A DNA stretch of 64,000 nt from positions 4,774,001 through 4,838,000 of the forward strand of contig NZ_JAFQ01000004.1 in assembly GCF_000526215.1 (NCBI RefSeq), in the 5' to 3' direction. The stretch is from Nocardia sp. BMG51109. GTDB lineage: Bacteria; Actinomycetota; Actinomycetes; Mycobacteriales; Mycobacteriaceae. The translations under genes and the position numbers were made by a program. Below are positions 9,571-17,838 of this stretch, piece by piece; position 1 is the stretch's first letter; each line of letters starts with the position of its first letter. The notes beneath the pieces are model-generated. The model did no database searches. It had not been told where the DNA came from and worked only from the letters and a program-made list of their open reading frames with translations.

Positions 9571-9836
9571 CACTTGTTGCGCGCCTGTTCATGATCCCGA
9601 ACCGAGGGACGACCCTGCAAACATACTGACGACAGAAACCGTGGAGAGCCCGTCGCGTCGAGAGGTGCACGGCGGGTTCGGCGAGAGGTCCAGGGGGAGG
9701 GACTCGCACACCGCGGGCACCTCGCCGGACGGTCTACCCAACTGTTCGTTCTGTTGAGGATGTCCGCCCAGGGGAGGAGTGGCCAGTCCCACCACGCGAC
9801 GATGTGGTCGAGGTCGGTTGCGCTTAGCGTCAGGTT
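9571..9836. other. Intergenic stretch without a recognisable gene
   Basis: Both strands were read. The short frames here have no family resemblance, and no tRNA or repeat is visible. It presumably carries the promoter of the hydrolase at 9837. Confidence 0.5.
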
Positions 9837-10679
9837 ATGGCGGGGACACAAAGGCTCCTGATGAGGACTGTGGCGGGTGCGCGACTGTGCTACCTGGAGC
9901 ACGGCGAGGGTGAGATGGTCTTGCTGCTGCATGGTTTTCCGGAGAATCACAGTTGTTGGCGCGCACAGATCGGCCCGCTCGCGGCACGTCGGCGAGTGAT
10001 TGCTCCGGACTGGTTCGGGTGGGGCGCGTCCGAGCGTCCGCCTGGCTCGAGGTGCGACTACGAATCCGAGGTTGCGCTCGTGGCCGCGCTGCTGGACTCC
10101 TTCGGTGTGGACCGGGTCGACCTGGCCGGGCACGACTACGGCGGCTATCTCGCAGTGGGATTCGCGGCCGCTCACCCGGATCGTGTGCGGCGTTTGGCGA
10201 TTCTGAACTCGCGAGCCCACCGAACCTTTCCCCTGCCGTACTATCTGCTGTTCGCCATGCTGGGTGTGCAGGCGCGACAGCCGATTCTGCGGCGGGCCCT
10301 GCTGTCCGCGCCGCTCGGTACGGTGCATCGGCATGCGATGAAACGCTATGTGCGGCAGGGCGCTTTCGACACCGCCCGACTCGAAGACTATGTCGGATGG
10401 CTCGATACCCGTTCAGGGCGCGCACGGTACGCGGACTATTTCGCCGGCTACAGTGTTCGGCCGCAGCGGACCGAGCTGTCCGCGATTCGCTGCCCGAGCG
10501 CGATCATCTGGGGCGATCGAGACACCGCGTGCCCGTTCACGATTGCCGAGGATCTGGCACACCAGTTCCCGGACGCCACCCTCACCCGGATCGCGGGAGC
10601 CGATCACTACGTCATGGAGGAGCGGCCTTCGGAGGTGACCGACGCCCTGCTGGCTTGGCTACAACACCCCGCGAGGTAG
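9837..10679 (+). CDS. Alpha/beta hydrolase with Asp nucleophile (epoxide hydrolase / haloalkane dehalogenase-like)
   Basis: A 280-residue alpha/beta hydrolase. The oxyanion motif is LHGFPE (H32-E36). The nucleophile elbow is AGHDYGG with D100 rather than Ser, the acid is probably Asp in WGDRDTACP, and the catalytic His is in GADHYV. HGxP plus an Asp nucleophile is typical of epoxide hydrolases and of fluoroacetate or haloalkane dehalogenases, so it should open epoxides or remove halides; the exact substrate is unknown. The ribosome-binding sequence before ATG 9837 is weak, and ATG 9858 is an alternative start. Confidence 0.85.
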   Translation: MAGTQRLLMRTVAGARLCYLEHGEGEMVLLLHGFPENHSCWRAQIGPLAARRRVIAPDWFGWGASERPPGSRCDYESEVALVAALLDSFGVDRVDLAGHDYGGYLAVGFAAAHPDRVRRLAILNSRAHRTFPLPYYLLFAMLGVQARQPILRRALLSAPLGTVHRHAMKRYVRQGAFDTARLEDYVGWLDTRSGRARYADYFAGYSVRPQRTELSAIRCPSAIIWGDRDTACPFTIAEDLAHQFPDATLTRIAGADHYVMEERPSEVTDALLAWLQHPAR

Positions 10680-10885
10680 TGGTTACGCAGGGCTGCGGGA
10701 TCGTGGATGGTGACGCGTTGGCGTGCGGTTCGGATCAGCGTTGATTGCGGAGCTCACCGGCGGTCTGGCGATCTTCGGTGGCAATGCCGCGCTCGCCGCC
10801 CGCGCCGCGACGATCGGTGCCGGCTGCGCCGCTGTGAAATGTGAGGTGATCCGCTGCGGCCGTTTGGTCGCCGCGCGGCGGCTGG

Positions 10886-11713
10886 TCAGTGCTTCTTCGC
10901 GACCCCGGCGTAGGCGGCGAATCGTTCCGGGTTCGGGTCGATGGGGGTGGAGGTGTCGGGCCGCCATAGATGGACGTTGACGATACCCGGTTCGATGATC
11001 TCGAAATCGCCGAAGAAGTTGGTGATGTCGGCCTTGGATCGCCACTGCATGGGTTCGGGCGAGTTCTTGTTCCACACGCCGAGCAGTTCGCGTGCCTCGG
11101 CGGGCATCCAGTCGTGGGTGGCGTGCTCGATCGCGAGATAGCTGCCGGGTGCGGTGCGGTCCCGCAGCCGCGACACGATGTCGTGGGGGTGGTCGGCGTC
11201 GAAGACGAAGTGCAGGACGGCGACCACCAGCAGTCCGAGCGGACGATCGAAGTCGATCAGCCCGGTGAGCTGCGGGTCGTCGAGGAAGGTGCCGGGATCG
11301 CGGAGGTCGCCGAGTAAGGCTGTGACGTTTCGCTCGTCGGTCAGTAGTTGGTGCGCGTGGGTGACCGCGACGGGATCGTGGTCGACGTAGACGACCCGGA
11401 CGTCCGGGTCGAGTGCGTGGGCGATCTCGTGCACGTTCCCGACTGTCGGGATACCCGAGCCGATGTCGAGGAATTGGGTGATTCCCTGCTCGACGAGGTG
11501 GCATACCGTCCGTTGCAGGAAGCCCCGGTTCTGCCGCATCACCTCGGGCAGGTCGGGTTTGACCGACAGCGCCTGCTCGGCGACCGCCCGATCGGCCGGG
11601 AAATTGTGTGAGCCGCCGAGGAAATAGTCGTACACGCGCGCGGCGCTGGGCCGGGTGATGTCGATCGTCGCGGGCGCCCACTGCGGGCGCTCCACCGTGC
11701 CGCCGCCGTCCAT
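10886..11713 (-). CDS. S-adenosylmethionine methyltransferase, DUF574 family (intact)
   Basis: A 275-residue enzyme. ATG 11713 follows GGAGGA with good spacing and gives the usual family N-terminus, with ARVYDYFLGGSHNFPADRA. Motif I is FLDIGSGIPT, followed by NVHEIAHALDPDVRVVYVDHD and VLHFVFDADHPHD. The fold is a class I Rossmann methyltransferase. These enzymes are numerous in Nocardia and Streptomyces, with mostly unknown acceptors. It is divergent from the diguanylate cyclase gene. Confidence 0.9.
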   Translation of the reverse strand: MDGGGTVERPQWAPATIDITRPSAARVYDYFLGGSHNFPADRAVAEQALSVKPDLPEVMRQNRGFLQRTVCHLVEQGITQFLDIGSGIPTVGNVHEIAHALDPDVRVVYVDHDPVAVTHAHQLLTDERNVTALLGDLRDPGTFLDDPQLTGLIDFDRPLGLLVVAVLHFVFDADHPHDIVSRLRDRTAPGSYLAIEHATHDWMPAEARELLGVWNKNSPEPMQWRSKADITNFFGDFEIIEPGIVNVHLWRPDTSTPIDPNPERFAAYAGVAKKH

Positions 11714-11930
11714 GGACCATCCTCCGCGATGTCGTTCTCTGTCGCCGAAGCCTACAACAGGCACACCGGGGCGGGGCCCTGCTTGCGGCCGGCGATGCTC
11801 CGCGAGAGGATGCGAGTGCGCAGCTCACCGGGCTACCGGAAGGACCGCTGTGGGCGACATGATGGCGGGCGAGTGGGTCCGCCGGGGGCATGGTGTGCGG
11901 TGTACTCAGTCGAGAGGGGGTTGTGTCGAT

Positions 11931-13289
11931 ATGCCGAACCGGCCGACGCCGTCACCGCATGCTCACCCCGTCGATACCGCGGCATTCGCAGCCGAGTGGG
12001 CACGGGTGATCGCCACCGGCTATATCGGGAAGCATCCGACCGAACTGGACCAGCAGCTCGCCGCCGCCACCGCGCGGCTCGCGGCCGAACTACACGCTCC
12101 CGACCCCGACGTCGCCGCCGCCGAAGCCGTCGGACGGCAGCTGGCGGTCACGCACCTCATCTCCGCCGCCGCGCTCGCCGGAACGGTCGAGCTGATCATC
12201 GGCAGGTTCGAAGAACGGATCGGGTGCGTCCGGTTCGACTGTCAACCCGCCGGCGACCGGCGGGCCCGCCTGGCCCGCCTGCTCGGCGGACTGGTCGCGG
12301 GTCATTCCGAAGCCCTGCGCAGTCGGGTGCAGAGTGAACAGGCCCGCATCCACGGCGCGGTCGACGAGGCCCGCCACCGGATGATGCAGGCCTACCAGGC
12401 CAGCGAGACCCGCTTCCGCACACTGTTCTCGACCACGCCGGTGGGGATAGTCATCACGACCATCGACGGCCGGATCATCGACACCAACCCAGCCCTCACC
12501 CACATGCTCGGACGAACGCATCGCGACCTGCGTGGGCGATCGCTCGCATCGGCCGGCCTGCCGCACGATTGGCCCCTGCCCTCACACCGCGCCTCCGGTG
12601 GCGACCGCGTGCGTTTCGAATACCCCTGCCAACGCGCCGACGGCAGCATCCTGTGGGCCGACGTCGCCGCATCCGAGCTGCTCGACAATCACTCCGAACC
12701 GTCGGTCGTCTATTTCATCGACGACGTCACCCAGATCCGCACAGCCCGTCAGCGCCTGGAACACCAAGCCACCCACGACCCACTGACCGGACTGATGAAC
12801 CGCGGATCCGTCCTCGACCAGCTGTCCACCGCGATGGCAGACAGCGACCGGCCCTCCCTGACGGTGCTCTACGTGGACCTGGACAACTTCAAGGCCGTCA
12901 ACGACACCCACGGCCACCACACCGGCGACACCGTGCTGTGCGTGGTCGCCGAACGCCTGCGTGCAGCCACACGCCACGACGACGTGGTCGGCCGCCTCGG
13001 CGGTGACGAATTCCTGATTCTGCTGACCGGGCCCGCCGACCACACCGACCAGCTCACCCGGCTCCGCCACACCTTGAACACACCGGCCACCGTGAACGGG
13101 CACCCCATCGACATCGCCGCCAGCATCGGAACCGCCACAACACGACACGGCGACCCCCGCACCCCCGAAGACATCCTGCACGCCGCCGACATCGCCATGT
13201 ACCGCGCCAAAGCCACCAGCAGAGACCGAATCACCCGCTCCAAAGACAACGGCTGCATACACCACAGACCGCGCCCGCTCTTCCCCTGA
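11931..13289 (+). CDS. Diguanylate cyclase with N-terminal helical sensor and PAS domain
   Basis: A 452-residue signalling protein. Residues 1-150 form an Ala-rich helical region of unknown ligand. Residues 155-270 form a PAS domain (FRTLFSTTPVGIVITTIDG, IDTNPALTHMLGR). Residues 275-440 form a GGDEF domain with intact GGDEF at 357-361 and an RxxD inhibitory site five residues before it (RHDD), so it should make c-di-GMP and be feedback-inhibited. No EAL domain and no membrane span are present. ATG 11931 is preferred for its AGGGGG upstream; longer in-frame starts would overlap the divergent methyltransferase. Confidence 0.88.
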   Translation: MPNRPTPSPHAHPVDTAAFAAEWARVIATGYIGKHPTELDQQLAAATARLAAELHAPDPDVAAAEAVGRQLAVTHLISAAALAGTVELIIGRFEERIGCVRFDCQPAGDRRARLARLLGGLVAGHSEALRSRVQSEQARIHGAVDEARHRMMQAYQASETRFRTLFSTTPVGIVITTIDGRIIDTNPALTHMLGRTHRDLRGRSLASAGLPHDWPLPSHRASGGDRVRFEYPCQRADGSILWADVAASELLDNHSEPSVVYFIDDVTQIRTARQRLEHQATHDPLTGLMNRGSVLDQLSTAMADSDRPSLTVLYVDLDNFKAVNDTHGHHTGDTVLCVVAERLRAATRHDDVVGRLGGDEFLILLTGPADHTDQLTRLRHTLNTPATVNGHPIDIAASIGTATTRHGDPRTPEDILHAADIAMYRAKATSRDRITRSKDNGCIHHRPRPLFP

Positions 13290-13424
13290 GGTTCCCTCCG
13301 AGTGGTGGGCAGGGGATCACGCAGCTTTTTCGGCGACTGTCGGGGCTGTTCGTAACGGACGGGACTGATCATCCCGATCGCGGAGCGCCGTCGGCAATTA
13401 TCGAACCAGTTGATCCAATTGTCA

Positions 13425-13645
13425 GCCGCGGCAACCAGTTCCGCCAAGTCGTCGACGCGGTGAAATCCGTGACAGGCACCGACTTCCCGATCACCACCGG
13501 ACCCCGGCGGCCGGGCGACGCGATCGTGAGTGTGGCCTCCAGCGACAAGGCACACCGGATGCTCGGCTGGGAGCCACAGCGAACCGACCTCGCCGAGATC
13601 ATCAGTGACGCATGGGAATTCCACCAGACCCGAACTGCTCGCACA
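13425..13645 (+). pseudogene. UDP-glucose 4-epimerase C-terminal remnant
   Basis: The frame reads VVDAVKSVTGTDFPI, PRRPGDAIVSVASSDKA and LGWEPQRTDLAEIISDAWEF, the last 70 or so residues of GalE-type SDR epimerases (PRRPGD and LGW are typical). The remaining 250 N-terminal residues are gone; the 130 bp upstream hold nothing similar. It marks a deletion junction. Confidence 0.7.
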
Positions 13646-13799
13646 CTGCGCCGACCTCGAAGCCCAGCTATAGCTCTACGCATCAGTGATCCAGCTGCTC
13701 ACACTGGAGAAGAACGCTGCCGAACACCAGCCCCCGGTCGCCGACCTCGATGCTGGGCGGCGGCGCCGCAGCCAGCGAACGGTCACCGGACCCTGTTGA

Positions 13800-14312
13800 A
13801 CGACCCATGGCTGCATTGGATGAGTCGTCCCGGGCTCGGACGATCACCATCTCCGGGTTGTCGAAAACCTCCGGCGTCGCCGACTGGCGACTCGGCTACG
13901 CCGCCGCCCCCGCCCACTTGGCCGTCGGCATCGCCAATGCCGTCGACCTGCTCGCTGTCTGCGCACCGACCCCCTTGCAGGACATCGCCATCACAGCGCT
14001 GGACCTCCCGGCCCCCTACTACGACGCCATGCGCGCCGATCTCGGACACCGCAAAGACGTCGTCGCCACACTGTTTTCACGCTTGGGGCTCACCCCGAAC
14101 AGCCGGACGGCGCTTACTACCTACTCATCGACTGCTCGGCGATGAACGTGGCCAGCGGTCGCCACGCCGCCGACATCCTGCTCCACCAGCACCATCTGGC
14201 CACCATCCCCGGCGACGTGTCCCACCACCACCCCCGTTGCGGCCCTACGTCCGCGCATGCTTCGGTATCAACGATGCCGATATCCGGACACTCGAATCCA
14301 TGGCAGAGGAGG
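13800..14312 (+). pseudogene. Class I/II aminotransferase pseudogene with frameshifts
   Basis: The first segment reads RTITISGLSKTSGVADWRLGY, containing the PLP-binding Lys and the following Arg-Gly-Tyr signature, then APTPLQDIAITALDLP and LFSRLGLTP. It continues in a second frame as GAYYLLIDCSAMNVASG / IPGDV and in a third as LRPYVRACFGINDADIRTLE, the normal C-terminal end. At least two frameshifts and the absence of the N-terminal third make it non-functional. Its end abuts the ribosome-binding sequence of the LysE gene at 14317, so the two were probably an operon. Confidence 0.75.
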
Positions 14313-14316
14313 TGCC

Positions 14317-14967
14317 GTGCTCTCACAATTTCTCGGCTTCGTCGCCGTCTCGATCCTCATCATCGTGATACCCGGCCCCGACCTCACCCTGGTGCTGAAG
14401 AACGCCGCCCTCGCCGGCCGCCGCGGCGCGGCCGCCACCGCAATCGGCATCATGACCGGCAACGCGGCGCTCGCCGCAGCCGCCGTCTCCGGCCTCACTG
14501 CCCTGCTGGCCGCCTCCGCACCGCTCTACCTCGCCTTGCGCATCGCCGGCGCCGCCTACCTGATCTACCTCGGAATCAGCGCAATCCGCGAGTTCTTCGC
14601 CCATCGCCATAGCCCCCGCCCAGCCACCTACAACGACACCCACGTCGAACCCGTTGCTCGCCACGATCACTCATGGCGCACGGCCTTCCGGCAAGGTCTG
14701 CTGTCGAACCTGCTCAACCCCAAGGTCGCCGCCTTCTACCTCTCGCTGTTCCCCCAGTTCGACCTCACACCGCTCGGTGCCCTCGCACAACACACCCTGC
14801 TCGCCGCGACCTTCTGGATCCTCGCCCTCGCCTGGTACAGCGCCGTGGTCACTCTGCTCGCTAAACTTGAACAACTCCTGCAGCGAACCAACACCCGCCG
14901 CACAATCTCCGGCCTCTCCGGAATCGCCCTGATCGGCCTCGGCGGAGCACTTCTCGCCCGAGACTAA
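14317..14967 (+). CDS. LysE/RhtB-family exporter (second copy)
   Basis: A 216-residue membrane protein starting at GTG 14317 behind GAGGAGG. Family motifs are IPGPDLTLVLKNAALAG at the first span and LLSNLLNPKVAAFYLSLFP (NPK signature) in the middle; six hydrophobic segments can be drawn. A His-rich loop lies before the NPK span (HRHSPRP to ARHDHSW). It follows a broken aminotransferase, which hints that the pair once handled one amino acid or its product. The substrate is not predictable. Confidence 0.85.
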   Translation: MLSQFLGFVAVSILIIVIPGPDLTLVLKNAALAGRRGAAATAIGIMTGNAALAAAAVSGLTALLAASAPLYLALRIAGAAYLIYLGISAIREFFAHRHSPRPATYNDTHVEPVARHDHSWRTAFRQGLLSNLLNPKVAAFYLSLFPQFDLTPLGALAQHTLLAATFWILALAWYSAVVTLLAKLEQLLQRTNTRRTISGLSGIALIGLGGALLARD

Positions 14968-15040
14968 CGCCCACCGAGGCGACCGCATCGTCGTCGTCAC
15001 ATTTCCCGGCAACACCCGGATCAGGCTGCCCTCAGCTCCA

Positions 15041-15062
15041 CCGACCTGTTACGACAGGCCGG
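15041..15062. terminator. Hairpin between convergent genes
   Basis: CCGACCTGT and ACAGGCCGG pair (one mismatch) around a 4-nt loop between the plus-strand LysE gene and the convergent minus-strand remnants. There is no T-tract; it could be a bidirectional terminator of the GC-rich actinobacterial type. Confidence 0.3.
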
Positions 15063-15079
15063 AGGCGGCGGTCTCTCAC

Positions 15080-15379
15080 CTACTGCCGGGCGCGGTCGAG
15101 CCTGCCCAGCACCGCGGTCTCAGTGCCGGTGTCACGGGCAAGAGCCTGGGTGACGTGCAAGGCATGGTCGTGGTCTCCGCAGATTGTCACGGTCACAGGG
15201 CGACTCTCCGGATCGCTCCACTGCTCCGCGGGAAACAGATGAAATGCTTTGACCACATGTGCGCCCGGGGCGAGCGCGGCCACGTGTTGCGCACCCGACC
15301 TACCGCCGGAGTGGTCAGCAGACCGATGCCATGAGCCACCGACCGGGATGCTGTGTCGCCGACCGATATCAACGAGCAT
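15080..15379 (-). pseudogene. NADPH-dependent F420 reductase-like fragment
   Basis: About 99 residues remain: LAPGAHVVKAFHLFPAEQW and PVTVTICGDHDHALHV-TQALA, which resemble the central and C-terminal Rossmann part of F420-dependent NADP oxidoreductase-type proteins (the VVKAFN...P motif). The N-terminal GxGxxG nucleotide motif is missing. It is probably a relic. Confidence 0.55.
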
Positions 15380-15399
15380 GGCATCGGACGTCGAGCCTG

Positions 15400-16178
15400 C
15401 ACACTTCGGTGGCGAGGCTGTGCCCGCACGGCCGGCGATTGTTCGAGGTAGCCCAGCGTGTCCTCCGTTGCCGCGGCGAGCCGAGCAGCCGACTCGATCG
15501 CGAAGAAGTCGTTCTCGGTGCTGATTCTCGAGTACAGGTGGAACGCGCTGAGCGGCTCGGCGGGAGGTTCGTCGAGAACCTGGACGAGTGGCGGCACGAC
15601 GTCGTCAGCGGGTGGAACAAGACGTATCGGATCGGTCCGGTCCCGTGGTGCTGTGCGAAGGCCACGCCGAGGAGGTCGTTGTACCGTCCTGTTACGAACA
15701 TCGTGTGCACGCCGTTGTAGTTCCGGGCACACTGTAGGTCGTCCCAGTCGATCGGGGTGTCGTTGCCGGGCCCGGCAACGTTGACGACCACCGGGTGATC
15801 CGACTTCTCCAACGCGGGCACGAGTCCGTAGCTGATCAGTACACGACTGAGGTAGAACAGCGCGAAGTTGTGCTCGAATCCCTCCGGGGTCTGCCGCCGG
15901 TAGGTCTGAAAGTAGCGGGCGCACAGAATCACACCGTCGATGACGGCGTAGCTTTCGGTCAGCGCACGGACGACACGCTGAGTGTCGGACACCAGACTGA
16001 GGTCCGCGGGCAGGAAGTCTGCGCTGCCCGTCGAATCGTGTGCTTCGCGGGCGAGGCGGGCCGCCTCGGCGGGGTCGGTTCCGATGACGACGACGTGGTC
16101 GCCGCGCCGGAACAGGGTTCGGGCCACCGCGGCACCGATGCCGTCGGTGCCGCCGGTGATCACGTACGTCCGGGGCAT
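15400..16178 (-). pseudogene. Short-chain dehydrogenase, frameshifted
   Basis: From ATG 16178 the frame shows an SDR nucleotide fold: YVITGGTDGIGAAVARTLF, DLSLVSDTQRVV, an atypical ILCARYF in place of NNAG, and an unusual region without the usual YxxxK (YNGVHTMFVTGRYNDLLGVAF). Near 15620 the homology jumps to another frame (VVPPLVQVLDEPPAEPLSAF, then ESAARLAAATEDTLGYL). At least one frameshift and a small deletion separate the two parts. An oxidoreductase once, probably dead now. Confidence 0.6.
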
Positions 16179-16234
16179 GATCGTCTCCGTGTAAGGCTGT
16201 GGGGCGCAGGACATTTCCATGAGATCGGGCCGGA

Positions 16235-16462
16235 TCACCGGGGTTCGGACACGGCTGCGGCGTCGGGTGCCGGCGTGGGATGCGGGACCGGCCTGCCGGG
16301 CAGCATCCTGGCGGTGAGGGCGATGACCACGCCCGCGCCGGTCATCCACCAGAACGTGGTGCGGAAGGGGGCGTCGGTCGATGTCGAGTCGGTGCCGGCT
16401 TGCAGGATCAGGGTGAGCAGCGTGATTAAATTCCGGCGGTCGGTGAACATCTCGGTCTCCAC
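16235..16462 (-). pseudogene. Probable C-terminal scrap of an MFS efflux protein
   Basis: A 75-residue frame with two hydrophobic segments, ending FWWMTGAGVVIALTARMLPGR plus a Pro/Ala tail, resembles the last span of 14-helix drug-efflux MFS proteins. There is no ribosome-binding sequence at its ATG. It could be an independent small membrane protein, but a relic fits the broken neighbours better. Confidence 0.4.
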
Positions 16463-16579
16463 GGCCGTCGACTCTCGGGTGGTGCGATAGAGAGGACGGG
16501 TCGCCCTTTCTCGGCATTATTCAATGACGTTGGTCAGTGTGTCGGGGCGCGGGGGCCGGGTCCTTACCGATTTGCGCAC

Positions 16580-17560
16580 TCAACTTGTCTGTTCGCGCAG
16601 CAGGGCGTGGTGTCGGTAGTCGCTGGGCGATGCCTCGAAGGCCCGGCGGAAGACGCGGCTGAAATGGGCCGGGTCGGTGAACCCCCATCGGGCGGCGATC
16701 GACTGGATGGGCCGGCCGCGTAGGCGTGGATCGGCCAGATCGCGGCGGCATCGTTCCAAGCGGTGCAGGCGGATCCAGGCGGCCGGGGTCGTGCCGTCGG
16801 CCGCGAACAGTTTTTGCAGGGTGCGCAGGGATATGTGGTGCGCCGCCGCGATCGTCGTCGGTGTCAAGGTGGGGTCGCCGAGTCTGTGCTCGATGTAGTC
16901 GTTGATCTGCAATCGCAGCGCCTGTCGACGCGACTCGGGGTCCAGTGTGTCCGCTGTATCCGAGTGGGCGGCGAGCACTGCCGACAGCAAATCTACGGTG
17001 ACGGAGGTGAGCGTGGAGGTGTCAGCGGCGGTGAACTCCGTCGCCCGCGTGATCAGATCGGACGACCAGCGGGCGAAAACGGCGCCCATACCGTGGCGTG
17101 CGCCGAAAGTCGTGCCCGTGAGGCGATCGATCGTCTTGGCCGGCAGCGGTAGCAGAGATCGGGAGATCTGCACGGTGATCGTCCGATCCGCGGGCCCACA
17201 GGTTCGCCAACCCTCGAACGGGCGAGAGGTGTTGAACACCGAGAGGTCACCGGCGCCCATGGTGGCCTCCTTGCCATCCTGGAGAACAGCACCGGCACCG
17301 TCGAGTACCACATTGACCTGGTATGCCTCCGGATCGGACCGCCGGATGAGCTTCGGTGCCCGCTGTACATGCAGCGACGGGTATGTCATCTGCGCGACCT
17401 GCATACCGTCCCAAGTCACCGTTCGTGTCGAAGCGGGAAAGCCCGCGCCAGAGGTACTGCGCACCCGAGTGGGAACAAGGTCTTGATCCATTAAATCCAG
17501 CCAGCACTCGAGCTGGTCCTCAGCCGACAGCCCTTCCGTACTGAACTCTGTCACAAGCAT
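16580..17560 (-). CDS. AraC-family transcriptional regulator
   Basis: A 326-residue protein. An N-terminal AraC-binding-like sensor (residues 15-200, with YQVNVVLDGAGAVLQDGKEA as a cupin strand pair) precedes a C-terminal double HTH: TPTTIAAAHHISLRTLQKLF and QSIAARWGFTDPAHFSRVFRRAF, then the PSDYRH end typical of AraC/XylS. ATG 17560 is chosen over longer starts, which run into the upstream intergenic region. It is divergent from the T7SS operon and is a candidate regulator of it (279 bp between starts), but no target site is proven. Confidence 0.85.
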   Translation of the reverse strand: MLVTEFSTEGLSAEDQLECWLDLMDQDLVPTRVRSTSGAGFPASTRTVTWDGMQVAQMTYPSLHVQRAPKLIRRSDPEAYQVNVVLDGAGAVLQDGKEATMGAGDLSVFNTSRPFEGWRTCGPADRTITVQISRSLLPLPAKTIDRLTGTTFGARHGMGAVFARWSSDLITRATEFTAADTSTLTSVTVDLLSAVLAAHSDTADTLDPESRRQALRLQINDYIEHRLGDPTLTPTTIAAAHHISLRTLQKLFAADGTTPAAWIRLHRLERCRRDLADPRLRGRPIQSIAARWGFTDPAHFSRVFRRAFEASPSDYRHHALLREQTS

Positions 17561-17838
17561 CGCGTTGCACCCCCGAATCACCCACGCCAAGTATGACGCA
17601 GGATATGCCGGCATGTCGACAACCCACATAGTGGAGATCTGAGGGCTGCATCGACCGGCCGCTCGGCCCGTCGACCACGGTGGCTTCGGACGAGTAGCCG
17701 TTCGAAATGGTCGGCGCGGTGACGTCACCGAAACGGTGTAATGCGCAAATGGACAACCGCAGTGCGTGAAAAAACAAGGATCATCCGATGTCGCCCCGGC
17801 ACACTGTGACGGACAGGGTTTCCGAAAGGGGAAGTCCC
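17561..17838. promoter_or_regulatory. Divergent intergenic region between araC-type gene and T7SS operon
   Basis: 278 bp without a credible gene. It should hold the promoters of both directions. I see no clear palindrome; AAGGGGAAG just before 17839 is the ribosome-binding sequence of the first operon gene. Confidence 0.45.
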
